Positions 11,479 through 20,371 of a DNA stretch of 64,000 bases are shown piece by piece. The stretch covers positions 87,797,086 to 87,861,085 of the forward strand of contig OX123190.2 in the NCBI GenBank assembly GCA_944739405.2, given 5' to 3'. The DNA is from Euclidia mi (lineage: Eukaryota > Arthropoda > Insecta > Lepidoptera > Erebidae). A program made the translations under genes and the position numbers. The notes beneath the pieces were generated by a model, which worked only from the letters and a program-made list of their open reading frames with translations, made no database searches and was not told where the DNA came from. Position 1 is the first letter of the stretch. Each line of letters opens with the position of its first letter.

Positions 11479-11670
11479 CTTTACAAAATTCCCAATATCC
11501 GAGGACACGGTTACACTCAATGACATCCAGCTTTGTAATATTCATTTTATTCAAAGCGTTCAATTCGGAGCACCGAGGCACACAGGAATGTGCTTAGTCC
11601 GCACTTATTGTCGTCGGCGCCGCCCGGCCAACCGATACCTATATGTTTCTTGGAACGCGCAACGTGCATG

Positions 11671-11682
11671 GCAGGGTCACCA
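11671..11682 (-). promoter_or_regulatory. Primer-binding site, tRNA-Trp-like
   Basis: On the minus strand TGGTGACCCTGC starts directly after the 5' LTR. The 3' end of insect tRNA-Trp reads GGGGTCACCA, whose complement starts TGGTGACCCC. The first nine bases match and the tenth differs. This site would prime minus-strand DNA synthesis. The second gypsy element of the window has a better match at 62093-62103. Confidence 0.75.
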
Positions 11683-11866
11683 TGAGGTATAGGGATAGGA
11701 AATGATACACGACTGTACACTGCAAGACTATATTGAAGACTGCTCAAATTATCTTACAAAGGAATATATATGATAGTATGCTAATATTAAGTATATTCCA
11801 TACTTCTTACTACTAATACACTATATTATAACGCTATACCTTATGATATCTTCATACCATACTTCA
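11683..11866 (-). repeat. 5' LTR of gypsy element
   Basis: This is the 184-bp partner of 5533-5716. In the minus-strand sense it would hold the promoter. It ends CA next to the primer site on one side and is followed by the GGAC TSD on the other. Confidence 0.95.
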
Positions 11867-11891
11867 GGACCAAGTCGTCATTTTGAACACC

Positions 11892-11926
11892 TAGGCGAGT
11901 TGTGACAGCCTGTCACAACTCGCCTA
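11892..11926. repeat. 17-bp perfect palindrome
   Basis: The arms TAGGCGAGTTGTGACAG (11892-11908) and its exact complement (11910-11926) are separated by one C. The near-perfect cruciform potential lies 26 bp outside the gypsy element. The motif GAGTTGTGACA also occurs twice as direct repeats near 5190-5210 on the other flank. Confidence 0.9.
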
Positions 11927-12944
11927 TCTTACTCCATATTTCTACTGGGCTATTTCCACAATGTTTTTTTTTATTAATTTCAAATGTTTGTTGGTGTGTT
12001 AATAGCTACTTATGGTCAAATTACTTAAGGTAAAATCAAACATGCTGTCCTTACTGAAGTCAGCTGTCAACGTTTGACATGTAAACATTAAATATAAAGA
12101 ACTCTCGTAATTTTTTCTCTAATAATTAATTAATTGCCTATTTTGACGACGAAAAGTGCATAAAAGTGGTTAAGGACACACTGTCTCTTACTATGAGTGT
12201 TATTAACGTATATTATGTTGTTTTATTGCCGATAAACAGTGATAATCGAAAGTAAACAAAAAGTGACTAAACTTAAAAATAAAGAAATAATAAGTGCATT
12301 AAATACTTCCACTCCGTTAGTGAAAAGTGATAAAACATCCTATCACTGTTGACAATATAACAGTGATAATAAGAAATTTAAATACTGTAATACACAAGTT
12401 TCCGATTTTTATTTAAACGCTGTTATCGCTCATATTCGACAACAACACCATCTAGGAACAAGTACATAAACAACATCGAAGTTTGTATTGCCACACTTAA
12501 AACAGTGTGCACAGAATAAAAGTTCTAATTGACTGCATCAATTATCTAGTACAACGACATCTATAAATCATAATAGTAAACCAACTAAGTATACAATTAG
12601 AGCAACAATTTTGAGCAGGTGGCTGAGCGGTTTACGTGGCCGCCTAACGATAAATGCTCCCTGTAAACGCAGGTTCAAACCTCACACAGTGTTCCGCTTT
12701 TTGAGCATTAAGAATAATTATTAGGATGAATTTCCTTGAAAATATAACATTCCATTCAAAATATAACATTATATATATATTTATTTTATTATTATTTATT
12801 TTATATAGTGTTTTATTTTTATTAATTATGTATTTATAAGTATAGAATTCACACAACTTTACCTTCTTTCTATTTTTTGCTTTCGCACTTTTCCACAAGG
12901 TACGCCATTACCCACAATTTTACTTTTATTTAAATAATTATTTC
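11927..12944. other. AT-rich stretch; one tRNA-like patch
   Basis: No coding region is supported. At about 12615-12695 the sequence has an A-box-like TGGCTGAGCGG and a B-box GGTTCAAACC at Ser/Leu-tRNA-like spacing. It looks like a SINE head or tRNA relic rather than a working tRNA gene, because I cannot close an acceptor stem. Confidence 0.4.
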
Positions 12945-13069
12945 CAAACTAGGTTGCCTAGAAGAAATCGCAATGTGCGATAAGGCCGCCCTTGTACCAC
13001 TAGTTATAAGTTTGCAATGTAATTTATTGTAAAACTATTTATTTACTGGTGTACAATAAAGTGTTTAAT
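12945..13069 (+). mobile_element. 3' tail of a truncated retroposon
   Basis: The block AGGTTGCCTAGAAGAAATCG, GATAAGGCCGCCCTTGTAC and a terminal TGTACAATAAAGTG resembles the 3' UTR seen at the end of common lepidopteran LINE copies. This is recognition from general memory of such tails, not a search. The S3 SINE that follows inserted at its end; the sequence AAAGTGTTTAAT was duplicated. Confidence 0.5.
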
Positions 13070-13449
13070 CATCATCATCCTCTTAGCGTTATCCCAGTTT
13101 CAATCTGGGGTCCGCTTTCTAGTCTAACCGGATTTGGCTGAATATTAGATTTTCCACAGAGCGACTGCCTGTCTGACCTCCGCAACCCGAAGGGATAGCG
13201 ATATTCCATGGTTTAGACTAGTGTCAGTTTATTTAGAAGGTACTGACGACCTGTAACGACTGTCAAAGATCTTCGTGACAACCGGGACCGACGGCTTAAC
13301 GTGCTCTCCAAGGCACGGGACAAGCGATAATTAACCATTCAATACGCACATAACTCCGAAAAGTCATTGGTGTGCGCCGTGGTTTCGAACCCGATACCCT
13401 CTGCATGGCAGTCTGTTGGTATATCCACTCGGCTATCACCATCCATCAA
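13070..13449 (-). mobile_element. S3 SINE with RTE-C-like tail
   Basis: This 380-bp SINE is flanked by the 12-bp TSD AAAGTGTTTAAT at 13058-13069 and 13450-13461. On the minus strand it starts with a tRNA-like head, GATAGCCGAGTGG, with B box GGGTTCGAAACC, and continues CTTTTCGGAGTTATGTGCGT. That head is shared with the S3 SINE at 24590-24909. The 3' half is different. It ends with GCGGACCCCAGATTGAAACT and GGATGATGATGA, which resembles the RTE-C 3' end (GCCGACCCCAAATAAATTGG then GATGATGATG). Confidence 0.85.
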
Positions 13450-13536
13450 AAAGTGTTTAATAATAATAATTCCGTCGCAACCGCACACCGATCGGACCCA
13501 AGTAATGATGACAACGATCAAGACAACGATAATAAT

Positions 13537-15296
13537 ATGTCGCATACGATGAATTCCACAATAAACAGCATGCCAGAGATGTCCGAAGACGAAATTGACC
13601 AAAGTATTATAATATTAAAAGACGAAATTAATACCTTGAGATCCCAATTAAATAGCGCGCACAAGGAAATTGAGTTACTATCGTTGGAAAATATGCAATT
13701 AAAGCAGAGTAACGAAGATTTAATAAAAAAAATGAAATGTATAAAAGAATAACAAATAGTCCAATGAAACACAAAAAACTAACACCAAGAAAACTTACAC
13801 CAGGAAAACTTACACCAGGAAAACACACGTTGAGGAGTACAAACACCAAAGAAACACAAACAGAACCTAGCCATATTTCATCTACAGACCAATGTATAAA
13901 CAAAGATCACAACATAACATCATCCTCGCATGTCACTCAAACAGAACCAGTTGCTATACAAAATAAGCTATCACTCCAACACTCGGATACGATCTCAAAG
14001 ACTAAGCGAAATAGAATATGCCTGTTAAGTTGCGAATCTTCTAACAGATTGTATAAAATTATTGAAAAACTAATTTATGTAATTATGAAAGAACAATGGC
14101 AGATTTCGGTCTGGGTTTGTTGTGGCGACCTTAAACTTCATATGAACAAAACAAATTGTTTTTTTTTCTACGATTTTTAATATTTTCACTTTGTCTCGTT
14201 AAAGCTGGAGTATTTTATGATGATAAAAAACATTCCAATTGATTACGAACTAGGTACCTACTTTATTATTTGATTGTTGCCATAGACAATGGTGTGACAG
14301 GAATAGACGTGAGTGCTATTGATCGGCATCGATTATTAAAATATAATTATTAAAATGCAGTTCTTTAATCTTTAATTAACATTATATCAATAAGTTAATA
14401 ATATTTGAAGCAAAACAACTTTTAAATCAAATAAAAACGTCACAGCATCGTTTTCATGTTGTATCGATTTCACATAAAATCGATTTAAAATGAGCAGCTC
14501 TGCTTTTGTCTTTGGCTGTGACAGTTAGATGCTACAGAATACTTCTGCGTTTTGATGTCAATCTGACATTATTTCATTTCATAATTCAAACGTACCTACA
14601 TTTTTCATTCTTAACTAAAAACTTAAACACCGATATCTTGTTTTTCCGGGTTTCCCGAGTGAAAATAGAATCATTTATAGACTCTGTTACTTACGCCGAA
14701 TTTTTTGAAATATTTTTTGTTACTGTGCGCTTCAATTTAATATCAGACATTTCGATGTATGGAGATCTGCCATTGTCCTTTGTCACTATCGTAAAACTAA
14801 TTGTGGACTCAAATTGATATTAGAAAATATTCATAAAAAAGTACAAAACTTTACCTTTTCAGATTTTTGTGTAATTTACATTGGTAAGGAAGATTTTGTA
14901 AGGACTCATAATTACATAGAACTAGTCACATTTATTCGGGAAATATTATTATCGTTAAATCATACAAATTTCATAATATGTCTACCTACTTTTAAGTATA
15001 TGGTTAATACCAACATAATGTTTAATAGCAGAATAGACACTTTCAATAATTTACTTTATTTAGACTCGATAACTTATTAATATGCGTATATTTTGGACTC
15101 CAACTTGAATTTGCCGTATTTGAGCAATACATATTGCCAACATTATGGTACTTTGAATAACAAGGGACTAAGTATTATAATATCTGATCTACAAGACTTA
15201 ATAATGAACTTGAATACAGCACACCTGGAAGTGGACCGTTTTCAGAATAATATGACAAATTCACAGCCACAAATTGATTCTCAGTTATTTCTTTAA
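13537..15296 (+). pseudogene. CR1J ORF1: coiled coil plus SGNH-like domain, interrupted
   Basis: LINE ORF1 proteins bind element RNA. Here the first part (13537-13752) is a predicted coiled coil with heptad-like LKDEINTLRSQL and IELLSLENMQL. A frameshift near 13745 leads to a segment with KLTPGK short repeats up to about 14080. After the inserted TIR element, the frame resumes at about 14784 with LENIHKKVQNFTFSDF, CVIYIGKEDF and FIICLPTFKYM. That pattern resembles the SGNH/esterase-like domain found in CR1-group ORF1 proteins, with the GTND-type block degenerated. A final piece (15093-15296) ends in TAA at 15294-15296. It is broken by frameshifts and two inner stops, so it is non-functional. 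Confidence 0.6.
14091..14780. mobile_element. Candidate non-autonomous DNA transposon in CR1J ORF1
   Basis: The ends are inverted: GAACAATGGCAGAT at 14091-14104 and ATCTGCCATTGTCC at 14765-14778, 13 of 14 bases matching. The segment interrupts ORF1: coding resemblance stops at about 14080 and resumes with CACTATCGTAAAAC at about 14784. It has no coding capacity. No clear target duplication is visible, so the exact ends and the superfamily are unresolved. Confidence 0.5.
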
Positions 15297-18200
15297 TTGT
15301 CTCAATATTCTACACCAAAATATAGCAGGTTTAGTGAATAAAACAGGCGTACTTTGTTAAAAACTAGAAGAGTAATGTAATATTGGAATACCTATCGACG
15401 TTATTTGTATTACGGAACACTTTATTGAATCAGGCTATGAAGATCAATTATACCTGCCAAATTTCTATCTAGCTGCTTTCTTCTCTAGGAAAACAAAACG
15501 AGGCGGTACGTGTATACTTGTTAGAATAGGAATACAGTACAAAGAGATATCATTCATATCAAAACAATCGGTATCAGGAGTCTTCGAGTGCTGTGGTATT
15601 GAACTTATATCCTATAATATTATTATTATTTGTATATACCGTATACCAAAGCATAATTACATTATATTTTATAAAAAACTAGGTATCATATTGAGCAAAA
15701 TCAATTCGAATTCAAACAAAAACATTGTCCTGGCAGGGGACTTTAATATTGATGTGCTAAAACGAAGCAATATAACTTTAGAATTAGAATATTTTTTGCT
15801 GCAATATAATTTAGAATTAGCATTATACACTCCTACCAGGTTACATTGCAATACCTGCATTGATAATTTTGCACATAGTTTTTCAAAAGAATGTAAAGCG
15901 GAAACTATAGATTTAATACTTTCAGATCATACTTCTCAATTACTCAAAGTACCTATTAATAAAGTACGCAAATTAAAATACTGGAAAATCAAAAAAAGAG
16001 ACCATTCAATAGAAAACTTAAATACATAAATTAAAAAATCATTTACAGAGCTTATCCTCCACTAATGTGTTTAATACTACAAGAGCTAACGAGGCTTTTG
16101 ACTGTTTTATGGAAGATTTTACGCTACTTTATAAATTATGCCTACCAGAAAAAGAAATTGTTATTAAAACAAACAAAAAGACGAAATGGATATCTCGTGG
16201 ATTAAAAAGATGTAGCAGAAAACAAAGGCAGTTACTTTGGAAATACCGGCTTAATCCTAATCACAAAAATAAAACCGAATTTAAAAAATATACAACTCTC
16301 TATAAGAAAATTATTAGGTTAACCCAGAAAGCCCAAAACAACCATTATATAAATTCTGCCCAAAACAAAACGAAAGCTGTATGGCAAATAATAAACAAGT
16401 CAACATTTTGCTTACCACAAGAACATAATTATATCTTCCATAAAACGAAATAATTCATATTTTACGGACCCAATTGACATTGCAAATGAATTTAATAATT
16501 ATTTTATTGACGAAATTGAGAATAACATTAAAACTGACATGCAATTATTTAATAATCAATTTATTTTTGATAATTTGACATCGCAATCAATAATTATGCC
16601 ACCAGCTACTTATTTTGACATTATTAAAATAATAAACTCGCTTAGGAACATCAATACTGTTGGATATGACGGCATTTCTACAAATGTAATTAAGTATGTG
16701 AAAGATGTTATCGCACTACCATTAACACATATAATTAATCTGTGCATTACTGATGGAGTATTTCCAGAAAAGTTAAAGAAAGTCGTAACCAAACCATTAT
16801 TTTAAAAAAAAAGACAAATTAGATGTAAAAAATTATCGGCCAATTGCAAAAATACCAGTATTCTCTAAAATATTTGAGAAGGTAATCTATAATTCACTGT
16901 ACACGTATTTCGAAAGATATAAATTATTTTGCAACGAACAAAAAGGCTTCCGTAAAAATACAAATATAACATGGCAATATATGACCTCTTATTAAGTGTC
17001 ATTACATCCATGGATAAACGTAAACCAGTATGCGCTATTTATACCGATATGACCAAAGCCTTCGATTACGTAAATCATAAAATACTTTTAAAACAATTGT
17101 ATGGTTACGGTGTCAGAGGAAACATACTCCAACTCATAAAATCATAGTAATAGATACCAATGTACAGAAATTGCTAGAATATGTCCTAAGCATAAATTAG
17201 AAATAAAATATACTTCTGGACTTAGACAAACAAAGTTTGGTGTGCCTCAGGGTAGCGTGCTTGGGCCACTACTCTTTCTCATATATATTAACGATCTGCC
17301 AAAAGTGTTGAGTCATAAAATGATCTTGTTTGCAGATGACAGCACAGCCATCATAGAATGCTCTGAATTAAACTGCTATCAAGATGACATCAATAACTCA
17401 CTGTCTAAAATGATAAATTGGCTTAGTCATAATAATTTAGTTATTAATTTAACAAAAACTAAAGTTATGCATTTCCATCAGCGCCGTGAAAATAAAAATA
17501 TTAAAGTAACTTTTAATGATTTTAACATAGAAGAAGTAAATAGCTGTAAATTCTTATGTATTACTATTGATAGTAAGCTGACATGGAAACCCCAAATAGA
17601 GGAAGTGTGTAAGCGATTAAGTAAATCGCCATACGCACTCTTTCAGCTTTCAAAAAAAGTTAATACTGAGACTTTGTTAATGGCCTATCATGGCTTAGTA
17701 GCCTCCGTTTTACGTTACGGTATTATTTTTTGGGGACGGTCTACCGACAGAGAGCTAGTAATTAAGATGCAAAAACGATGTATCAGATCAATGTGTGGTC
17801 TTAAACCAATTGAAAGCTGTATACCTTATTTTAGATCCTTAAAAATACTGACATTGCCATCTTTATACATATTAGAAATTGCATTATTTGTAAAAAGTAA
17901 TCCTGAATTGTTTACAAAATTATCGACTGTAAGGAAGAATCCAATTCGTGCTAAATATTCTAATCAGTTGTCTCATGTTAAATGCAAAACATCCTTGATG
18001 CAGAAGAGTTTTTTTTTTGTATTGCGTCAAGGATGTACAATAAAATACCCAATGACACTAAAAGCATGCCGACTAACAATTTTAAAAACAAATTACGTAA
18101 ATTTTTGATTGACAAATGTTATTACCAGTGATCGGATAATCGGATGCATATTCACCTAAAGTTCATTTTTGGCTAGGATATTATGGAAGCGGCTTCTTAA

Positions 18201-18990
18201 AACTATATTTTTTAAATATAAATCCCGGAATTCCAAAAAATTTGGGAATGTGAAACTATTCTGTAACATGGTGAGGAAACGAAGTCTTTAACGTGAAAAA
18301 AAACTGGTCTCCGGGATTACATAATTATTAATGTGTATTTACTTGAAGTTAAATTTTAGCTTCCCATCAATTTATGAGTATGTTGAGTGTAAGAGGAATG
18401 GTAGGCAGTGGGTGTTAATTCAAAAAACATATAATATGTATCCTAAACTTTCAATTTATTCGTTTAATACGATACTGTCGTCAGACTCGGTTGAGCGCCG
18501 GAGTTCATTGGTGATGCTGTAGTAAGTTAATAATTATTAAGAGATTGAATGGTTTTTCTTTGTAATTCTTATTTATAATTCGTTTCAGATAAATGTTTTG
18601 AAAATTGAAGAAAATTAAGAGGATTTCATTATTTACAGAGCTTTTTTTTGGTACAAAAGTTAAAATAAGTAAATATACCTACACCCGATTTGATTCTATA
18701 ATAAAAACACTAAATTTGTCGATTACGATATCCCGGGATTTTCCCGATGTAAAAGTGTATTCCAAATTAGCCAACACCTTAAAATATGTAAATATACCCA
18801 CACCCCATTTCATTCTATAGAAAAAAAAAACGAAATTTGTCAATTCCGTAATCCCGGGATTTTTCGATTCAAAAGTGCATTCCATAATAGCCAACACCTC
18901 AACTTTAGGTAAATATGCATCCGATTATCCGATCACTAGTTATTACACATTGGACGATTTTTTTAATGATAGATTGGAATTGTAATAATT
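15297..18990 (+). pseudogene. CR1J ORF2: endonuclease / reverse transcriptase, multiply broken
   Basis: ORF2 encodes the nicking endonuclease and reverse transcriptase. The endonuclease starts near 15300 with LHQNIAG and ICITEHF, and has the catalytic AGDFNIDVL at about 15735 and ILSDH at about 15918. A linker with ISRGLKRCSRKQR follows (16190). RT motifs are spread over frames: DGISTNVIKYVK (16668), YTDMTKAFDYVNH (about 17040), GVPQGSVLGPLLF (17240-17280) and FADDST (about 17330). The thumb region has ITIDSKLTWKPQIEEVC and ends with FLIDKCYY. That final block is split by the hAT insertion; TLDDFFND resumes after it at about 18950. Stops near 15360, 16028 and 17147 and several frameshifts make it inactive. 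Confidence 0.88.
18126..18938. mobile_element. Non-autonomous hAT-type element, 813 bp
   Basis: The element begins CAGTGATCGGATAATCGG and ends CCGATTATCCGATCACTA. The inverted ends run about 38 bp and extend inward through ATGCATATT.ACCTAAAGTT. It is flanked by the 8-bp duplication GTTATTAC at 18118-18125 and 18939-18946. An 8-bp TSD plus CAGNG-type ends is the hAT signature. There is no transposase. The interior holds an imperfect tandem duplication of about 120 bp (about 18661-18781 and 18782-18905), both copies with ATCCCGGGATTTT and ATAGCCAACACCT-like blocks. It interrupts the last coding residues of CR1J ORF2. Confidence 0.92.
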
Positions 18991-19195
18991 AATTTAATGT
19001 AATTAACTTTTTTTTATTGATTTATATAATAATAAAATATAATAATGATAAATAATTTGTTACTCAAAATTTTATATTATCTTTTTTAAATGTTTGTATG
19101 TCCTAAAGACAAAACATAGTGCACTGTAACAAATGTAACACCTTTCATTTTACCTATGTTTAACAAATAAATGATTTGATTTGATTTGATTTACT

Positions 19196-19495
19196 GACAC
19201 TTCCACGAAGGATGAAATAGCTGCTATTGAGGCTAATAGGAAGCCTAAGAATGTTAAGAAGCGTGTCTTAAGCGAAGAAAAGAATAAACCTACAAAAGAA
19301 AAGAAGACTAAAAAGAAGAATAGAACAAGTGATGAAGAAGAAGCAGAAAGTAATTGCTTTTGTTTGGTTTGCCTTAAAGCCTATGCAGACAGCAGATCGA
19401 ATGAGCAGTGGGTCCAATGCCTGGAATGCAAAGGCTGGGCACACCTAGATTGTACTGCAGACGAGCTGCATCACGATTGCCATTTGAGAATCTGA
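19196..19495 (+). pseudogene. PHD-finger tail of a DDE transposase (pogo/Tigger-like), fragment
   Basis: A 99-codon frame, open from the CR1J tail to TGA at 19493-19495, encodes a Lys/Glu-rich linker (KKTKKKNRTSDEEEAE) and then a PHD-type zinc finger. The ligands CFCLVC, QCLEC, HLDC and a final Cys are visible at about 19357-19480. The last Cys-X2-Cys pair is incomplete (CHLR in place of CxxC). This linker-plus-finger layout is familiar from the C-terminus of insect pogo/Tigger-like transposases. That assignment is from family knowledge, not a search. The catalytic domain is absent upstream, where the CR1J copy ends. Confidence 0.6.
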
Positions 19496-20004
19496 TTAGA
19501 TTAAGATTTTATACTGGTTATAATAATAATATGATTGATCTCAAAGCGATGCACTATTTTATTAATGAAAAGATTATAATTACTTGTTATGAGAATGTTA
19601 ATACTATGTTGTTTTAGTTGGTAGGTACTAAACTATGATTAAAGTACTGTTTTGGTAAAATAATTCGCTTGATTTATTTATGTTATGGTGAATATATGCA
19701 GGCAGCGATACAACATCCAAAGAACCGTAACACGAATTAAGTTGTACATATGATGTAATAGATGGAGACCTCTAAGTGAGTACAACTCGAGTTTTTTTTT
19801 ATCTGTGCCTACATATACCTTTAATAAGCAAATAAATATAATTTGATTTGATGATGATAACGGCAAGAGTTTCTTTTCAGTATAAGACTAGATGTTATTG
19901 AAATTTCCACAATGCTGTACAGGTACAGTTTGACAAACTTTTTAAACAAACATATATTTTTTCACATTGTCATAGTATACTTATGTGAATATTATTAAGT
20001 GTAG
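19496..20004. other. No gene; a LINE-tail-like end near 19850
   Basis: This is AT-rich sequence. At about 19820-19855 the order AATAAATATAATTTGATTTG followed by ATGATGAT looks like the 3' end of another LINE of the CR1J tail type, but the coding part cannot be traced. Confidence 0.4.
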
Positions 20005-20020
20005 GTACCCAGCAACAGCC

Positions 20021-20172
20021 GGGGAGATGGGCCTCGTTAGCCTTGGTTGGCAACCTGTCTAGGAGAAGGAAAACTCCGAAATTAAACCAAACGTTCGGGG
20101 AGATGGGCCTCGTTAGCCTTGGTTGGCAACCTGTCTAGGAGAAGGAAAACTCCGAATTTAAACCAACTTTCA
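20021..20172 (+). repeat. 76-bp tandem duplication in RTE-A 5' UTR
   Basis: Two nearly identical units start GGGGAGATGGGCCTCGTTAG at 20021 and 20097, each ending with TAAACCAA near the boundary. Tandem 5' UTR units can act as promoter monomers in LINEs, which is an inference here. Confidence 0.92.
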
Positions 20173-20371
20173 GGGAGCATACCCGAAACAAAACCCCGAT
20201 CTAAGGTGTGAACCGACCCGTGCCGAGGGATTCGTGGCCAGAGGGCAAGCTGGTCGTAAACGGAGGGTGCCTGTGTTGGTGGTCACAGGGCACAGCTGAT
20301 ATTCCGCCTTACCCCCGTAAAGGGCTCTGCGGGGATGGACCGTCTAGATCCCTAAATCTCGTGGGAACGCT

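Larger units (their letters stand above)
5533..11866 (-). mobile_element. Complete Ty3/gypsy LTR retrotransposon, defective
   Basis: This 6334-bp element has two 184-bp LTRs that begin TG, end CA and differ by eye at a single base. It is flanked by a 4-bp TSD, GGAC, at 5529-5532 and 11867-11870. In minus-strand order it has a tRNA-Trp-like primer site, a small leader ORF, gag, protease, RT/RNase H and integrase. Protein order with integrase last is the Ty3/gypsy arrangement. The integrase resembles the Mdg1/412 group, but that is only a visual impression. No env was found between integrase and the 3' LTR. The gag and pol frames are interrupted by a stop and several frameshifts, and an S4 SINE sits inside integrase. 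Confidence 0.95.
13462..19192 (+). mobile_element. CR1/Jockey-like LINE (CR1J), plus-strand copy with nested insertions
   Basis: This is a two-ORF non-LTR retrotransposon. ORF1 is at about 13537-15296, ORF2 (endonuclease plus reverse transcriptase) at about 15297-18990, and a 3' UTR ends in TTTGATTTGATT repeats at about 19175-19192. A second, minus-strand copy lies at 40395-46500 and matches in both ORFs and in the 3' UTR blocks ACAAAACATAG and CCTATGTTTAAC. This copy carries a TIR element in ORF1 (14091-14780) and a hAT-type element in the ORF2 C-terminus (18126-18938). Several stops and frameshifts make it inactive. The 5' end is uncertain because the S3 SINE abuts it. Confidence 0.88.
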
